Under the pieces are notes generated by a model. That model saw only the letters and a program-made list of their open reading frames with translations. It made no database searches and was not told where the DNA came from. Source: Pyrinomonadaceae bacterium (GTDB lineage Bacteria; Acidobacteriota; Blastocatellia; Pyrinomonadales; Pyrinomonadaceae). From it: 13,445 bases of DNA. The stretch spans positions 1 to 13,445 of the forward strand of contig JACCRA010000233.1 of assembly GCA_013813825.1 (NCBI GenBank), written 5' to 3'. Positions 1 through 7,920 of the stretch are shown piece by piece. Position 1 is the first letter of the stretch. Every line of letters begins with the position of its first letter. The translations under genes and the position numbers were made by a program.

Positions 1-541
1 CGCAAAGCAGGGCGGCGATACGCGCTGACTTCAGCCCGCATCGGCGGCACCTCTGAGATCTGGTGGCGCTCGGGATGCGGGTCAACTCCGCGCAACTTGC
101 GCCCGCAACCGGCGCAGGCAGCGGGCCTGAGTTCGACGAGGTGGTTCCACCTCTTCTGCCGGCAGCAGCTTGCGGGCACTACCCTGATGGCCGGGCTGAC
201 CGCCACGCTTGCGCCCCTTCGGCTCACGCCGCGGCTTCGACTTATAAGAGGGCGGATCGGATGAAGGAGGCCGAGAGGAGTTGGCGGAGTTCTGTCCGAG
301 GCGCGCACGCAACTCATGGACCTCGGCCTTGCGGTCATCGACCGTGGCGAGTTGTTAGCGCAGGGCGGCGAGTTGCTTCTCGTAAGCGGTGAAGCGGATG
401 CCCATCAAAGCGCACCTGCTGGCGGAGGGCGAGCAAAGCAGTGCGTACGGCCTGCGGGGTCCGCTCCCAGTCCTGTTCGGTGATGCCGAGGTCACGCCAC
501 ATGAGGCGCAGAGCATAGTCTTGGCATGGGCGACTGTCCAA
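1..541 (-). pseudogene. IS66-family transposase (TnpC), N-terminal part, decayed
   Basis: Reading leftwards, three pieces of an IS66-type transposase appear in different frames. The first (from about 541) has WERTPQAVRTALLALRQQV. The next (from about 410) reads FTAYEKQLAALR, stop, QLATVDD, then the family hallmark LGQNSANSSRPPSSDPP and the basic RKRGGQPGHQG. The third (below about 155) reads VELRPAACAGCGRKLRGVDP, the CxxC zinc-binding region, followed by ISEVPPMRAEV. Lesions seen are a frameshift near 400, an in-frame TAA around 355-360 where the family would have Gln, and a frameshift near 150. The catalytic DDE domain would lie beyond the left edge. The family assignment is strong, and the gene cannot make an intact transposase. 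It marks the left boundary of the chr region. Confidence 0.88.
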
Positions 542-578
542 CTTCAGATGGCAATTTCAGCTTTACCTACCTGAACGG

Positions 579-754
579 TTACATGCTATATAAAAGAGTC
601 TTCCCCCTCTCCTGCACCGGAGCGGGCGTCTTCGGTTGAACAATGTTCGGCTCGGATGAGGACTCGTCGGCTGTGGTAATGCTGGTTGACGCATTGCACG
701 CGACGGTAAGGACGAACGCGAGCGTGTAAGTTGCGGTGGTGATAAATTGCTCAT
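579..754 (-). pseudogene. Possible small lipoprotein remnant
   Basis: A reading frame ending at the TAA at 579-581 encodes TYTLAFVLTVACNASTS followed by a Ser/Thr/Glu/Pro-rich tail. This looks like a lipoprotein signal peptide (hydrophobic stretch ending in VAC) and a short exposed tail. That frame has no ATG, GTG or TTG after the preceding stop. The only nearby ATG (752-754, with AGAGAAG upstream) is in the next frame, so a one-base shift just after the third codon would be needed. It lies about 80 bp after the MFS gene on the same strand and stops just before the IS66 remnant, so it may have been cut by that insertion. No family is recognised and it could be chance. The rest of 542-833 shows no clear gene and no convincing terminator with a U-tract. 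Confidence 0.25.
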
Positions 755-833
755 AATTCTTCTCTTGTAATTGCTACGCTTTGTTTTCTATTTTTCGTCA
801 TGGCGATGTGAGCGAATTAACCTGCTGGGTAGC

Positions 834-2051
834 TCAATCCGCATATTCTTCTTCAACTGTGGCGGCAAAGACAATCGTGCCGGTGATACCAATCATACCC
901 GCGACGATGAACGGCGTCTGCGGCGCGAGCATCCAAAGCAAGCCGCCCAGACCGGCTGCTGGAGTAATGGTCAAACTCCGCACAAGATAGTAAAGACCGA
1001 CGCTGCGCGCCCGCAGGTGTGGCACAGCTTTATCCACGATCATCGCCTTGCGCGATGGCTCCCCGATCTCGCGCAAGCCGCCGATGATGAATGCAGCGAC
1101 GAGTGCCGCAAAGTTCGATGCGAGCACGATTGCCACGGGAAATAGAGCGAAGCAAATGAATGTGACGATGACGAAGGGTTTGCGCCCGATGCGGTCGGCG
1201 AGTTTGGCTGAAGGGATATAGACAAGTATCGCCGTCGTCATCTGAACAGCGACAAGCATTCCATACTCCGCGAGACTTACGCCCGTGACGTTAGTCACAT
1301 ACAGAACGATAAAGATCTCCGTCAGTCCTTCACACGTTCTGATAATGATGTCCGAGACGAGCAGCCGCTTCAGCGCCGGTTGAAACGAACGCCACACTCC
1401 TTTGATGTTTGCCGGTGCGCCGGTCACAATCGGCAAGTTGATTCTTAGCGTAAGCAACGTCGTTAAAGCAGCAAGGGCGAGCATCACCACTAGCCCGACA
1501 CGCACGCCTTTTACGATACCGATAGCCGCAATTAACATCCCGCCGATAAGTGGCGCGATAGCCATCGGCACGCGCTTCAACATGGATTGCAAGGTAAAGC
1601 CCATCGCCAGCCGGTCTTTCGGAAGCGCATCACCGATCACGGCGAAGACGGCAGGCGACGCCATGCCGTGCCACACCATCGAGAAGGCCAGCCCGACGAA
1701 GACGAACTGCCACGAGGGACTGAGGAGATAGATTAAGTAGCCGACTGAAGCGAGAAGGATAAAGATGAGAAACGCCAGACGGCGACCGAGATGATCGGCT
1801 AGCCATCCGCCCGGATATTGATAGATGGCGTCGAAGAAGTCTTTCGCCGTGCCGAACAGCCCGATAGCTCCCGCACCCGCGCCGAGAGCTTCCATGTACT
1901 TCGGCAGAAACTTCTTCCACAGTTCCTCGCCCGTGCCGAGCAGAAAAGCCATGGCTGAGACGAGGACGACGTTGCGCTCCAATCCGAGATAAACTGCAAT
2001 GCGTCCACGCCGCGTCAGCACATTCAGATCTTGCTTGCTGTTCACGACCAT
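834..2051 (-). CDS. MFS transporter (third gene of the chr operon)
   Basis: This 405-residue hydrophobic protein has the length and repeated pattern of a 12-helix major facilitator. MFS motif A appears twice, as expected for the two six-helix halves: GWLADHLGRR at residues 82-91 and ADRIGRKP at 285-292. The ATG is 3 bp past the chrA stop, so it is almost certainly co-transcribed and probably translationally coupled. MFS genes occur in some chromate operons, but the substrate cannot be read from the sequence; chromate, sulfate or a by-product of chromate stress are only guesses from context. The charged end TVEEEYAD looks like a natural C-terminus. No lesions are seen. Confidence 0.9.
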   Translation of the reverse strand: MVVNSKQDLNVLTRRGRIAVYLGLERNVVLVSAMAFLLGTGEELWKKFLPKYMEALGAGAGAIGLFGTAKDFFDAIYQYPGGWLADHLGRRLAFLIFILLASVGYLIYLLSPSWQFVFVGLAFSMVWHGMASPAVFAVIGDALPKDRLAMGFTLQSMLKRVPMAIAPLIGGMLIAAIGIVKGVRVGLVVMLALAALTTLLTLRINLPIVTGAPANIKGVWRSFQPALKRLLVSDIIIRTCEGLTEIFIVLYVTNVTGVSLAEYGMLVAVQMTTAILVYIPSAKLADRIGRKPFVIVTFICFALFPVAIVLASNFAALVAAFIIGGLREIGEPSRKAMIVDKAVPHLRARSVGLYYLVRSLTITPAAGLGGLLWMLAPQTPFIVAGMIGITGTIVFAATVEEEYAD

Positions 2052-2054
2052 GCT

Positions 2055-3479
2055 TTAACCGGTTAGCAACGTCCACAGGAGTCCGATGACTCCGCACGCA
2101 AGGACGACCCACAACACGTCTGCCTTGAATTTGTAGAGCGCCAGAAACGCCGCCACGCTAATTGCGGCCGCGAACCAATCCGCGCCGCCCACTAGCCCGC
2201 GCGGAAAGACGACCGCCGCGCCGAACACAATCGCCAGATTCAAGATGACGCCCACGACGGCAGCCGTCACTCCGGTAAGCGCGCCCGTTAGGTTCTTATT
2301 GCCGCGAAGTTTTTCGATGTACGGCGCGCCCAAGAAGATAAAGAGGAAGCTCGGCAGAAACGTCACATAAGTGGTAATGAACGCCCCTGCCACCGCACTC
2401 GATGTCGGCGTCATGCCTTGTGGGTTGTTCCAAGCCGACATGAAGCCGACGAATTGCAAGACCATAATCAAAGGCCCCGGCGTCGTCTCCGCCAGAGCCA
2501 GTCCGTCAACCGCCTGCACCTGCGTGATCCATCCGTAAGAGCCAGCCGCCGCTTGCGAGACATACGCCAGCACCGCATATGCGCCGCCGAAAGTGACGAG
2601 CGCGGCTTGCGTGAAGAAGCGGTACTCCTGCGCGTGCAGACTTCCCCACCCGCGCCACGTGACAAGACTGACAAGCGGTAGCACCCAAAGAACAAGTCCT
2701 AAGCTCAGGATACGCAATGAGCGAGCGTGGCTGGGCAACGTGTGCGCGGGCGGCGTCGCGGCGTCGTCTATGACAAGCAGCAGGCGGCCGGTCTCTTTGC
2801 CGCTACCCTTCATCTTCCGATCAACCTCTTTCGCTTTCGTTGGTGGCGCGAAAATTCCCGGTAAGAGTTTCGCTCCCACTAGTCCCACCAGTGCCGCTGC
2901 GAGCACAATCAGCGGAAACGGAATATGTAAGAAATAGATAGAGATGAACGCGGCGGCGGCGATAGCGAGATGCGCGCGTCGCTTAATCGCTTTCCCGCCG
3001 ATCTTCAACACGGCTTCGACGACGATAGCGACCACAACCGGCTTAAATCCTGCGAGCACACCCGCGACGGCAGGCACGTTGCCGTAAGCGGCATAAACGT
3101 ATGAGAGTCCGAGCAGAATGAAGATTGACGGGATGACGAAGAACGCACCCGCGACGATGCCGCCCCAAGTACGATGCATGAGCCAACCGATATAAATGGC
3201 GAGTTGCTGCGCTTCAGGACCGGGCAGCAACATGCAGTAGTTCAGGGCGTGCAGGAATCGTTCCTCTGAGAGCCAGCGACGACGCTCAACAAGTTCACGG
3301 TGCATGATCGCAATCTGACCGGCGGGACCGCCAAAGGAGATGAAGCCGAGCTTCACCCAGAAGCGAAACGCTTCGGCAAACGTAACACTGCGCCGTGCGG
3401 ACTGAGGGTTATTTTCGCCGAGTACGTTTATCTCGCTTGGCTGCACTTTCTGAGCGACGCCCCCTTTGCCTACCGCCAT
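2055..3479 (-). CDS. chrA: Chromate transporter ChrA (long-chain CHR family)
   Basis: ChrA exports chromate across the inner membrane. The 474 residues hold the two homologous CHR halves of long-chain members. The N-terminal half carries [11 protein letters not shown] (45-55) and the signature [11 protein letters not shown] (84-94). The C-terminal half carries the matching TFGGAYAVL (296-304) and ETTPGPL (331-337). Between them is a charged cytoplasmic-type linker (about 211-250), longer than needed for a simple loop. The start at 3479 is supported by AGGAG about 8 nt upstream (AAGGAGAAACAGGATG). It lies inside the 3' end of chrB, a 71-nt overlap in another frame, which suggests translational coupling. 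The first 33 residues before the conserved TFAEAFRFW are polar and probably cytoplasmic. The gene looks intact. Confidence 0.96.
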   Translation of the reverse strand: MAVGKGGVAQKVQPSEINVLGENNPQSARRSVTFAEAFRFWVKLGFISFGGPAGQIAIMHRELVERRRWLSEERFLHALNYCMLLPGPEAQQLAIYIGWLMHRTWGGIVAGAFFVIPSIFILLGLSYVYAAYGNVPAVAGVLAGFKPVVVAIVVEAVLKIGGKAIKRRAHLAIAAAAFISIYFLHIPFPLIVLAAALVGLVGAKLLPGIFAPPTKAKEVDRKMKGSGKETGRLLLVIDDAATPPAHTLPSHARSLRILSLGLVLWVLPLVSLVTWRGWGSLHAQEYRFFTQAALVTFGGAYAVLAYVSQAAAGSYGWITQVQAVDGLALAETTPGPLIMVLQFVGFMSAWNNPQGMTPTSSAVAGAFITTYVTFLPSFLFIFLGAPYIEKLRGNKNLTGALTGVTAAVVGVILNLAIVFGAAVVFPRGLVGGADWFAAAISVAAFLALYKFKADVLWVVLACGVIGLLWTLLTG

Positions 3480-4500
3480 CCTGTTTCTCCTTGTTTTCAG
3501 CGTCTTCGCCGAGCAATGAATACAAGCCGTCGAAAATCACGTTCGCTTGCTGCACGAGTTTGCGATCATCTTTCAACAGCTTGGCAAGGCTGCGTACCAC
3601 CGTATCAAGTCCCGCAGCTTCAGCCCGGTTGAACTTGTTGTCTTTCAGGTCAATGTCGTGGACGATCTCGGCGATCCGGCCCAACGCCGCGTCGTCGCTT
3701 AAATCGAAGCATTTAATCATCATCTCAAACGTGCAGTCCTCGCCGTGATGCGTCAATTCCGCACCGAACATGTCGAACGGAATCCCGCCTTCGACAGACT
3801 GCTCTTCCCCGACGAAGGAGAAACGTGGGCGCTTGTCAATGAACCGTTTGATGAGCCATGCCGATGCGAGACGGTCAATGTGCAGATTGCGACGAGTGAC
3901 CCATCGCCGTCCTTGGTATTGCGCGAGGTCAAGAGATGCGCCCGCCGCGCTAGTCGACTTCGTTGCCTTTGTCTCACGGCTCTGCGATGACCGAAGCGCC
4001 TTCTGGCAACGCTCGAAAGATGTAAGTGCCGCCCTTCTACCGCGCGCCTCGAAGAAGTCAACGGCGATAATGCGTTCGAGTTCGAGGTGCAGCTTATCGA
4101 GTTCAGTTTCAAAACTCGTGATGCGTTTCGACGAGAACTGCCCGCCCTGTTTCTGTTCACGGATCGTGCCGATCAGCCCATCCAACTCAGCCCTGACACG
4201 GGCGTAATCCTCATCACGCCCTTTGCGGAAGGCAGAGATGATCTCGTCATCCGTCGCGCCTTCGACCGCACCGGCGCGAAACACGGTTGCCTCACCACCC
4301 GCCGACTCGATTTCCTGCTTGAGCCACTGAAAATCTTCATGCGCCTGCTCGCTAAAGGGCAGCACATAGACCGAGTTCTTAATCGCTAGCGCGCCAAGAC
4401 TTTGGAGCTTGCGCCATGTACGCACGCGTAAGTTCGTCGGTACGGGCGGTAATTGGTGAATAAGCAGAATCCACTCCTGCTTCGACGTTATATGCTTCAT
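3409..4500 (-). CDS. chrB: Chromate resistance protein / regulator ChrB
   Basis: ChrB proteins are chromate-responsive regulators of chr operons, usually encoded just ahead of chrA as here. The 363-residue product shows both family parts: an N-terminal domain starting [20 protein letters not shown] (10-29), including the conserved NSVYVLPFS (42-50), and a C-terminal ChrB domain with [20 protein letters not shown] (198-217), [19 protein letters not shown] (241-259) and [10 protein letters not shown] (281-290). The ATG at 4500 is preferred because the family begins a few residues before [10 protein letters not shown], and because the upstream ATG codons at 4521 and 4569 overlap or precede the likely promoter. 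No clear Shine-Dalgarno precedes 4500, so the leader would be short, about 15 nt. The C-terminus past residue 333 is Lys/Arg-rich and overlaps chrA. Confidence 0.94.
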   Translation of the reverse strand: MKHITSKQEWILLIHQLPPVPTNLRVRTWRKLQSLGALAIKNSVYVLPFSEQAHEDFQWLKQEIESAGGEATVFRAGAVEGATDDEIISAFRKGRDEDYARVRAELDGLIGTIREQKQGGQFSSKRITSFETELDKLHLELERIIAVDFFEARGRRAALTSFERCQKALRSSQSRETKATKSTSAAGASLDLAQYQGRRWVTRRNLHIDRLASAWLIKRFIDKRPRFSFVGEEQSVEGGIPFDMFGAELTHHGEDCTFEMMIKCFDLSDDAALGRIAEIVHDIDLKDNKFNRAEAAGLDTVVRSLAKLLKDDRKLVQQANVIFDGLYSLLGEDAENKEKQDGGRQRGRRSESAAKRDKRTRRK

Positions 4501-4522
4501 GATTTTGGTAACTAAAAACATT

Positions 4523-4551
4523 ATTGTAACGACTGTTACTTGGCTACGCAA
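4523..4551 (-). promoter_or_regulatory. Putative sigma70-like promoter of the chrB-chrA-MFS operon
   Basis: On the minus strand, TTGCGT (4551-4546) and TACAAT (4528-4523) are separated by exactly 17 bp, ideal for a sigma70-type promoter. TACAAT matches the -10 consensus at 5 of 6 positions. Transcription would begin near 4516, just upstream of the chrB ATG at 4500. This is a sequence inference only, and the host's promoter rules are unknown. Confidence 0.55.
4526..4539. promoter_or_regulatory. Palindromic operator candidate in the chr promoter
   Basis: GTAAC-GACT-GTTAC is a perfect 5-bp inverted repeat with a 4-bp centre. It lies in the spacer and overlaps the upstream half of the putative -10 box, the classic position for a repressor site. 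ChrB is known in other bacteria to act on its own operon through dyad sequences, so ChrB is the natural candidate ligand. Which protein binds here is inferred. Confidence 0.5.
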
Positions 4552-4784
4552 GAAAGATTTCCAATACATTTAAGGGGTTATGTTAACGCTGCGGTGGTGA
4601 GGAGTAGCGAGAGCCTCCCGCATACGTGTGATTGGGGAAGAAGGTGCGACAAAAGCGTGGATGCGAATATCAGTTCGCCTGACTAAAATAACCAAAGGGC
4701 AGTTCACAGCCTAAATGCAGCGCCAGTTGCTCAGTCAGCATAGATGCAAACTCTTATTATTTTAGGGCTTTCTCAGTTAGTTGG

Positions 4785-4970
4785 GTGACAGTAGACTTGC
4801 CATGTGAAAACGATACGCCAAATCTACTGTCAATATTTGCTTTCCAGCCAAATTACTACACCTGTACGAATCTGGCCGAGCATCTCGAAGGACTCGACCA
4901 TAACAGCGTCAATCGTTATTTGAACTCTGCCAACATCATCTCGAACCATCCGATAGTGGCGTCCGAGTCT
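4785..4970 (+). pseudogene. N-terminal fragment of a DDE transposase (IS701/IS4-like)
   Basis: A GTG-initiated frame contains YYTCTNLAEHLEGLDHNSVN followed by RYL. It resembles the N-terminal helical region of IS701/IS4-like transposases, where a TCT-LA-HL-G-SH---NRYL pattern is common. Similarity fades after about residue 50, and the frame ends at the 3' end of the neighbouring PPTase gene, so no catalytic domain is present. The right edge is approximate. The wider stretch 4570-4978 is AT-richer than its surroundings and holds no intact gene. It contains a short GCGAA/TTCGC hairpin at 4663-4678 but no convincing terminator. The fragment probably marks an old insertion-sequence scar between the chr operon and the PPTase/thioesterase pair. 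Confidence 0.45.
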
Positions 4971-4978
4971 TGCCAGTT

Positions 4979-5725
4979 TCAAGGCCAGCGCCAGTAGCGC
5001 AGGCAAGGTGACTTTTCCTTAACGGCGAGGGCCGCTCTATAACCCTCGCCGGGGCTCAACTTAAGCAGAGACCAGCGGACGGCTTCCTGCGGGGCATCGT
5101 CAGTGTGCAGGAGGGCAGCGGGATCGGTGGGCGTGAGCGACACAGAAAAGAGATGCAGGGGGTATGAAAGTCCTTCGCCGCGTGCTTTCACGTAAGCCTC
5201 CTTGCGGGTCCAACAGTCGAAGAAGGCGACGGCTCGCTCACCCGGCGGGATCCCGCGTAACGCAGCAACCTCGCGCGGGGAGAAGAACCGTTCAGCGATT
5301 TCAAGACTATCGAAGTCTTCGCGCACAAATTCGAGGTCGATGCCGACCGCGCGCGCCCGCGTCACGGCGTAAAGAGCAAGGCCGTTCGAGTGAGAAACAT
5401 TGAAGTGCAAAGGGTGGCCGTACATCTCGCCGTTCAGGACAGGCTTACCGTACCTGTCGTATGAAAAGCGCAGCAGCCTTGGAGCGATGTTCATGTAGCG
5501 CCCGAGGATGTTTCGCAGCGCGCCGCGCGCGGCCACGAAGTGTTCGGTGTCTCTGCGGAAGCGAAACCTGGCCGCCCGCTCTCGCTCGTCTGCGGAGAGA
5601 GAACTCCAGAGTTCAAGCAGCGTCGCCGCATCCTGATGCAGGCAGGCCCGCCAGACATGCACCTCGCCATCAGCTAAAAGGGGCGGCTCTGGAGCGTCGA
5701 GCCACAGGTGTTGAAGGGCATTCAT
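4979..5725 (-). CDS. 4'-phosphopantetheinyl transferase (Sfp/Gsp type)
   Basis: The enzyme moves the 4'-phosphopantetheine arm from coenzyme A to a serine of carrier proteins, activating peptide- or polyketide-synthase modules. At 248 residues it has Sfp-like length. The diagnostic motifs are in order: FNVSHS (108-113), VGIDLE with the Mg-binding acidic residues (127-132), and WTRKEAYVKARGEGL (172-186). The earlier RYGKPVL (91-97) also fits the family. The ATG lies 10 bp past the stop of the thioesterase gene, so the two form one transcription unit. The end GYRAALAV followed by a Trp-containing tail looks natural. All key residues are visible and the gene should be functional. The long length and the context favour a secondary-metabolite PPTase over an AcpS-type one. 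Confidence 0.94.
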   Translation of the reverse strand: MNALQHLWLDAPEPPLLADGEVHVWRACLHQDAATLLELWSSLSADERERAARFRFRRDTEHFVAARGALRNILGRYMNIAPRLLRFSYDRYGKPVLNGEMYGHPLHFNVSHSNGLALYAVTRARAVGIDLEFVREDFDSLEIAERFFSPREVAALRGIPPGERAVAFFDCWTRKEAYVKARGEGLSYPLHLFSVSLTPTDPAALLHTDDAPQEAVRWSLLKLSPGEGYRAALAVKEKSPCLRYWRWP

Positions 5726-5735
5726 AGTGCCCCTC

Positions 5736-6506
5736 TTACGTGGACTCGCCGACGAGTTGAGAGAGTTCGTAGCTGAGCGTGTTTGTCAACAGTGGTACCG
5801 CCTGGTGGATGAAAAAATGGTTCCCGTTGAACATACGCAAGATGAAATTCGCAGTCGTCTGCTCGCGCCAGGCCGCGAGTTGTTCCCGGCTCACCGCCGA
5901 GTCGCGCAGCCCCCCGTAAGCTGAGCCGGGGCAGCTTACGGGGGGACTGTCCACGTAGGTATAGGTCGATACCGCCTCTAAATCCGCGCGTAGGAGAGGC
6001 ATCATCAAAGCCATCAACTCCTGATGTTCCAACATCGCCCTCGGCGTGCCGTTCAGCCTCCGCAGGTACTCGATGAATTCATCGTCGGGGAGGTTATAGG
6101 GCGGCGGGTCAGCATCGGGCAGGTGTGGGGCGTGGCAGCCCGAGACGAACATGTGGTTCGGCTCGACCCCAGCCTCCCTACGAAGGCGGCGCGCGAGGTC
6201 GAAGCCGATCAAAGCCCCCACGCTGTGGCCGAAGATGGCGAACGGCTTGTCGAAGTAAAATGTGAATGCTTGGACTAGGTGCTCGACGACCGTCGAGCGG
6301 CGAGTCAGGGGAGGCTCTCGCATGCGACTGCTGCGGCCCAGCAGCATCGCGGCACAGACCTCCATGTCGGGCGGAAGCGCCTGCGCCCAGTCTTGAAAGA
6401 TAGCGGCACCTCCCCCCGCGTAAGGGAAACAGAACAAGCGGGAACGACTCTGGGGTTTCGGCGTCAGCGCCCTGAACCACTGGGTTGCTCCGGCATGCTT
6501 CGACAT
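5736..6506 (-). CDS. Type II thioesterase of a peptide/polyketide cluster
   Basis: Type II thioesterases (alpha/beta hydrolases) free stalled or misprimed acyl groups from carrier proteins. The 256-residue product has the family opening LFCFPYAGGGAAIF (24-37), the nucleophile elbow GHSVGA (Ser95), Asp202 in YGGLRDSAVS and His230 in FNGNHFF, a complete catalytic triad. The usual Q-L-PGR near residue 56 is MLLGR, a mild deviation. I chose the ATG at 6506 because homology starts there (MSKHAG...WFRAL); GGTGGA upstream is a weak ribosome site. The longer open frame upstream is only the mod gene in another frame. The start sits about 30 bp from where mod similarity breaks off, so its original promoter and synthase genes may have been lost in that rearrangement. 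Confidence 0.92.
   Translation of the reverse strand: MSKHAGATQWFRALTPKPQSRSRLFCFPYAGGGAAIFQDWAQALPPDMEVCAAMLLGRSSRMREPPLTRRSTVVEHLVQAFTFYFDKPFAIFGHSVGALIGFDLARRLRREAGVEPNHMFVSGCHAPHLPDADPPPYNLPDDEFIEYLRRLNGTPRAMLEHQELMALMMPLLRADLEAVSTYTYVDSPPVSCPGSAYGGLRDSAVSREQLAAWREQTTANFILRMFNGNHFFIHQAVPLLTNTLSYELSQLVGEST
5910..5945. repeat. Perfect 14-bp inverted repeat inside the thioesterase gene
   Basis: CCCCCCGTAAGCTG (5910-5923) and CAGCTTACGGGGGG (5932-5945) are exact reverse complements around an 8-nt loop (AGCCGGGG). The RNA would form a very stable hairpin within the coding sequence, over codons 188-199, just before the catalytic Asp202. There is no U-tract, so it is not a typical terminator. 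Confidence 0.9.
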
Positions 6507-7674
6507 CAAGACATCCACCCGACTGAGGCTCCGTTCCTTCGTCCGTGCCGTCAACGACTTGGCGGAGACGCGGGATGATGTGCGTGTGGACATGCTCGCC
6601 GAGTTCGACGAGGATGAAGCGGCGACGCATTTTGTGCGCGACTGCGCCGGTCGTGCCGGAACCCGCGAAGGAGTCGAGAACGAGATCGCCGGGTTGAGTA
6701 GCAAGTTGAAGGACTCGGTAAATCAGCTTCTCAGGTTTAGGAGTTATAAAAACTTCAACGTCCAAAGCTAAAGCATTGATTTCGTTTTTTGCTTGCGCGT
6801 TATGCCCAGCGTCTTCGTGAAACCAAATAGTTGATGGTGTAACTCCTTGCTTAACTTCCGCTGCAAATGTCTTTTTATTCGGAGTACCATTTCCATCCTT
6901 GCCCCACCAAATCCGCCCGTCTTCATTGAGCTTTAGAAATGACTCTTCGGAAACAATCCAGTATCGTCCGGGGGATGGACCATTAAAGATTCTGCCAAAG
7001 GGGGATTGAACTTTATACTTGCCCAAGCTGTAGAAATTCCGAGCGTGTAACGGTGTTGCCTTCCAATTTCCTCTTGGATCGTTATCAGGATTTTTATAAG
7101 CTAAGTCCTGCTTTGCCTCCCGTTGCAAAGGATTTGATTCCCAAGACTCTTTCCTTTTCGCATAAACCAGAACGTAATCATGCATCTCCGACAGATGCCG
7201 AGCTGTATTTTTTATGGTGTAAACTTTTTGCCAGATAACGGTTGCTATAAAATTTGCTCTTCCAAAAACCTCATCACACAAAACTTTCGCGTAATGCACT
7301 TCGTTATCATCAAGCGTTATCCAAATCGACCCGTCTTCCGCCAACAACCGCCGCAACATCTTCAAACGGTCGCGCATCATCGTCAACCACAACGAATGTT
7401 CCAGCCCGTCGTCGTAGTGCGTGAACGCCGAACCCGTGTTGTACGGCGGGTCGATGTAGATGCACTTGACCTTGCCCGCAAACTCCGCTTCCAATACCTT
7501 CAGCGCGAGCAGGTTGTCGCCGAAAATCACACGGTTATCGAACTCGTCCCCCTCACTCACCCGCCGCGCCGCGTGATAAGACAGCCCCGCATCCTCCAAC
7601 AGAATGCGCGGCTCAAGGCGCGGGCGCGCGTCCTTCCCGATCCACGTCAATTCAAGTTTCGTCCGCTTCGTCAT
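6178..7674 (-). pseudogene. Mod-type N6-adenine DNA methyltransferase, C-terminally truncated
   Basis: Residues 1-380 are a type III Mod-like methyltransferase. The N-terminal block is TKLELTWIGKDARPRLEP, then FDNRVIFGDNLLAL (45-58), the catalytic DPPY (75-78) and the AdoMet-binding DSFAGSGTTG (334-343). DPPY before FxGxG is the beta-class order for adenine methylation. After GTDEG (about residue 380, near 6535) family similarity stops. The frame then runs 118 codons through the thioesterase gene in the wrong frame, so the usual C-terminal region of well over 100 residues is missing. The middle of the gene (about 6735-7300) is clearly AT-richer than both ends. The ATG is 6 bp past an antitoxin stop. 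The catalytic motifs are intact, so residual activity cannot be excluded, but specificity and folding are doubtful. No Res partner is in the window. Confidence 0.88.
7609..7674 (-). repeat. Copy A of the repeated mod 5' end (the one in use)
   Basis: Codons 1-22 of mod. Positions 7629-7663 are identical over 35 nt to 8664-8698 (copy B), and this part also resembles 9343-9398 (copy C). It follows the antitoxin stop at 7681-7683 by 6 bp. Confidence 0.9.
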
Positions 7675-7680
7675 ACGCTT

Positions 7681-7920
7681 CTATTCCAGACGGTCATGGG
7701 CTTCCGGTTCGACATCAGGCACACGCGCCAACACTCGCTCAAACTTCTCACGGCTGCCACGCGCCGCGCGCAGCTGCAAGTAATCTTCCGTCTGCAAAGC
7801 GGCGAGTTTCTCCCCCACCGCCGACGAAATCAGAGATTCCACCGTCACGCCTTCCTTCGCCGCTACTTCCGCGAGACGTTGGTACAACGCATCCGGCACT
7901 TCGACATTCATCACGGTCAT
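7681..7920 (-). CDS. Antitoxin-like protein paired with the PIN toxin
   Basis: This 79-residue acidic protein begins MTVMNVEVPDALYQRLAEVA, a pattern like ribbon-helix-helix (HicB/CopG-type) antitoxins that accompany COG1569 PIN toxins. A beta-strand (VMNVEVP) is followed by two predicted helices and a charged C-terminal tail that could wrap the toxin. Its ATG overlaps the toxin stop (ATGA), with GGAG about 8 nt upstream; a second ATG three codons on is an alternative. Toxin first, antitoxin second is the reverse of most type II pairs but is common for this PIN family. It ends with TAG just before mod. The assignment rests on context plus the general fold pattern. Confidence 0.7.
   Translation of the reverse strand: MTVMNVEVPDALYQRLAEVAAKEGVTVESLISSAVGEKLAALQTEDYLQLRAARGSREKFERVLARVPDVEPEAHDRLE

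Noticed and set aside
771..1145. Plus-strand ORF of 124 codons
   Set aside because: Mostly antisense to the MFS gene, no recognisable motifs; same reasoning for the many other plus-strand frames opposite chrA, chrB, mod, ATPase and helicase.
4501..4569. chrB starting at 4569 or 4521
   Set aside because: These starts would lie in or ahead of the likely promoter and operator, and family similarity begins just after 4500.
4663..4678. Small hairpin GCGAA-TATCAG-TTCGC as a regulatory element or terminator
   Set aside because: Only 5 bp of stem, no U-tract and no gene placed to use it.
5910..5945. Intrinsic terminator
   Set aside because: Strong stem but no U-tract on either strand, and it lies in the middle of an intact coding sequence.
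6507..6704. Longer thioesterase starting at 6704
   Set aside because: The extra 66 codons are the mod gene in another frame (Ser/Arg-rich, no family similarity); homology starts at 6506.
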